The notes under the pieces are model-generated. The model had not been told where the DNA came from, made no database searches, and worked only from the letters and a program-made list of their open reading frames with translations. This document shows, in pieces, positions 61,735 through 64,000 of a DNA stretch of 64,000 nt. Location of the stretch: the NCBI RefSeq assembly GCF_003255815.1, contig NC_037673.1:85461940-85525939 (forward strand), read 5' to 3'. Within the stretch, counting starts at the first letter, position 1, and the number at the start of each line of letters is the position of its first letter. A program made the position numbers and the translations under genes. Source of the DNA: Theropithecus gelada (Eukaryota; Chordata; Mammalia; Primates; Cercopithecidae).

Positions 61735-61830
61735 ATGAGGTTCATAAGGCAAATAACTTGCCAAAGGGTAAGTTACAGATGTGGGACCTGAACTCATTCC
61801 ACATTCCAGTTAGCCTGACTGTGTATAACA
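61735..61830 (-). repeat. MIR SINE fragment (antisense)
   Basis: 'ataacttgccaaagggtaag', 'atgtgggacctgaactcatt' and 'cattccagtt' resemble the MIR reverse complement. Confidence 0.55.
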
Positions 61831-61889
61831 AATGATTGCAAAACTTAGTAACTTCACATCGACTGTGAGTACTGTTATCAAAAATAGAT

Positions 61890-62610
61890 GTAATACAAAA
61901 ATGCATATAAGTGTTGTTTAGGATGTGAAAAAATTGGAACCCAAAAACATCATTGGTGGGAATGTGTAACGGTATAGTAACTTTGGAAAATAGCTTGGCA
62001 GTTCATCAAAAATTTACACACAGAGTTCTCATATGACCCAACAATTCTACTCCTAGGTATACACCCAAAATAACTGAAAACATATGCTCATACAAAAACT
62101 TGTACATGAATCTTTATAGCAGCAGTATTAATAATAGCTAAAAAGTGAAAACAATCCAAATTTCCATCAAATGATAAATGTATAAACAAAATGCTGTGCA
62201 TCCATATAATGAAAATTACTCAGCCATAAAAATGAGTAAAAACAAAACCTACTACATTAGCCTTGAAAACATTATGCTAAGTGAAAGAAGCTAGATACCA
62301 ATGGCCACATAGTGTATTATTCCATTTACGTAAAATGACCAGAATAGGCAAATTCATTGAGAGATAAAATAGATTGTTTGCTAGGGAATGGGAGGAAGAA
62401 AGAATGGGTAGTTACTGCTGATGGATATGGGACTTATTTTTCAGGTGATGAAGATATTCTGGAATTAGACAGTAGTGATAACTGTAAAACCTTGTGAATA
62501 TACCAAAAACCACTGACTTATACACTTTAAAATGATGAATTTTATGGCATGTGAATTACATGTTAATATAATCAATATAATGCAATCAAATAAAAAATCT
62601 GAATGAAACT
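61890..62610 (+). repeat. L1M (L1MB/L1MC-like) 3' end
   Basis: 'acccaacaattctactcctaggtatacaccc', 'tacatgaatctttatagcagcagtatta', 'aaaattactcagccataaaaatgag', 'attctggaattagacagtagtgataactg' and 'aaaaccactgacttatacactttaaaatgatgaattttatgg' (all in blocks) follow the end of ORF2 and an L1MB/MC-type 3' UTR. Confidence 0.87.
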
Positions 62611-62630
62611 ACTTTTTAAAATGTCTTCAC

Positions 62631-64000
62631 CAGGATTTCCCAGGCAAGATGGCTGAATAGGAACAGCTCCTGTATGAAGTTTCCAGCAATACCAATGCAG
62701 AAGGTGGCTGATTTCTGCATTTCCAACTGAGGTACACAGTTCATCTCATACGGACTGGTTAGACATTGGGTGCAGCCCACAGAGGGCAAGCAGAAGCAGG
62801 CTTGGACGTGGCCTTACCCAGGAAGTGCAAGGGGTCAGGGAACTCCCTCCCCTGGCATTTCCTTCCAAGAAAAAGATGTGAAGGAAAGTTTCCTTTCCCT
62901 CCAAGGAAAGATGTGAGGGACCTTGCAGTGAGGGATGGTGCTATCTGGCCCAGATACTATGCTTTTCCCATGGTCTTCACAACCCACAGACCAGGAGGTT
63001 TCCTCGGGTGCCTACACCACAGGGGTCCTGGGTTTCAAGCACAAAACTGGGCAGCCATTTGGGCAGACACCGAGCTAGCTGCAGGAGGTTTCTTTCATAC
63101 CTCAGGGACACCTGGAATGCCAGCAAGGCAGAAACATTCACTCTCCTGGAAAAGGGGCTGAAGCAAGGGAGCTAAGTGGTGTTGCTCAGCAGATCCTACC
63201 CCCACAGAGTCCAGCAAGCTAAGATCCTCTGGCTTGAAATTCTCACTGCCAGCATAGCACTCTGAAGTTGACTTGGAACCCTCGAACTTGGTAGGGGTAG
63301 GGGTATCCTCCATTACTGAGGCTTGAGTATGTGGTTTTCCCCTCACAGTGTAAACAAAGCCTCCTGGAAGTTTGAACTAGGCAGAGCCTGCTGCAGTGGC
63401 AAAAAGCTGCTGTAGCCAGATTGCCTCTCTAGATTTCTCCTGTCTGGGCAGGGCATCTCTGAAAGAAAGGCAGCAGCCCCGGTCAGGGGCTTATACGTAA
63501 AACTCCCATCTCCCTGGGACAGAGCACCTAGGGGAAGGGGCGGCCATGGGCACAGCTTCAGTAGACATAAGCGTTCCTGCCTGCCAGCTCTGAAGAGAAC
63601 AATGGCTCTCCCACCACAGCGCTTGAGCTCTACTAAGGAACAGTCTGCCTCCTCAAGTGGGTCCCTGACCCCTGTGCCTCCTGATGGGGTGGACACCTCC
63701 CAGCAGGGTTTGACAGACACTTCATACAGGTGCACTCCGACTGGCATCTGGTGGGTGCCACTCTTGGACAAAGCTTCCAGAGGAAGGAACAGACAGCAAT
63801 CTTTGCTGTTCTGCCGCTTCTGCTGGTGATACCCAGGCAAACAGGGTCTGGAGTGGACCGTCAGCAAACTCCAGCAGAGCTGCAGAAGAGGGGCCTGACT
63901 GTTAGAAGGAAAACTAGCAAACAGAAAGGAATAGCATCAACATCAACAAAAAGGATGACCACTCAAAAACTCCATCCAAAGATCACCAACAGCAAAGACC
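62631..64000 (+). mobile_element. L1PA-type LINE-1, 5' UTR (continues past window)
   Basis: Opens with 'caggcaagatggctgaataggaacagctcc' (in blocks), the L1PA promoter start. It continues through 'ggtggctgatttctgcatttccaactgagg', 'agtgcaaggggtcagggaactccc', 'tgtaaacaaagcctcctggaag' and 'ctgcctcctcaagtgggtccctgacccctg', then 'ctgttagaaggaaaactagcaaacagaaagg'. The 5' UTR is longer than in the youngest L1PA subfamilies, suggesting an older L1PA. The window stops close to where ORF1 should start, so the coding state of this copy is unknown. Confidence 0.92.
62645..62653 (+). promoter_or_regulatory. YY1-type site in L1 5' UTR
   Basis: CAAGATGGC near the element start matches the YY1 site that sets accurate initiation of the L1 internal promoter (known for human L1). 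The core AAGATGGC is intact. The following CG of young elements is TG here. Confidence 0.65.

Noticed and set aside
62766..63161. 131-codon plus-strand ORF
   Set aside because: Lies in the L1PA 5' UTR and begins at TTG; L1 ORF1 should start near or beyond the window end.
1..64000. CRISPR array, bacterial operon or plasmid system
   Set aside because: No spaced identical repeats or dense ORFs; Alu, L1PA and ERVL content show a primate nuclear genome.

Overview
This is AT-rich nuclear DNA from a catarrhine primate, most probably human. The evidence is a set of primate-restricted repeats: an AluY-like and several AluS-like copies, L1PA/L1PB-class LINEs and a MADE1 mariner MITE. These sit over a much older mammalian layer of MIR, L2, L1M, ERVL, MaLR-type LTR and hAT copies. 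I recognise no functional protein-coding gene, tRNA, rRNA, CpG island or CRISPR array. The longest open frames lie inside transposon copies, microsatellites or AT-rich filler. The window looks like a gene desert or part of a very long intron.

Layout. 1-11 kb: decayed MIR and L2 copies, two old L1M pieces and a (TG)n microsatellite. 11-18.3 kb: a solo MaLR-type LTR, an antisense Alu, the 3' part of a hAT transposase-bearing transposon, and an AluY-like copy. 18.3-27.5 kb: an antisense L1M tail, then about 4.3 kb of an ERVL provirus body on the minus strand (protease-like region, RT, RNase H/integrase, dUTPase-like region), then an unrelated solo LTR on the plus strand with a perfect 5-bp target duplication. 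27.5-31.8 kb: mostly unassigned DNA. 31.85-37.86 kb: a near full-length L1PB-type LINE with a 13-bp target duplication and decayed ORF1 and ORF2, followed by an AluSc-like element. 40-42.9 kb: an old L1M carrying a MADE1 remnant. 43-50.5 kb: MIRs, an antisense L2, and a largely repeat-free block of about 4 kb holding a (CA)n run and an unexplained near-perfect hairpin. 50.7-64 kb: MIR, L1M, Alu and L2 pieces, two 5'-truncated L1P insertions with their own target duplications, an L1MB/MC-type tail, and the 5' UTR of another L1PA-type element that runs off the window end.

These elements do not form a working pathway. The window is a stratified insertion record in which the order of events can be read from nesting and target-site duplications. 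Ten of the eleven L1 segments point the same way (+). No undescribed biological system is evident. The item most worth follow-up is the 26-bp-arm inverted repeat at 48161-48234, in DNA I cannot assign to any repeat. Repeat calls rest on recalled consensus features, not on a database search, so boundaries without a target duplication are approximate.
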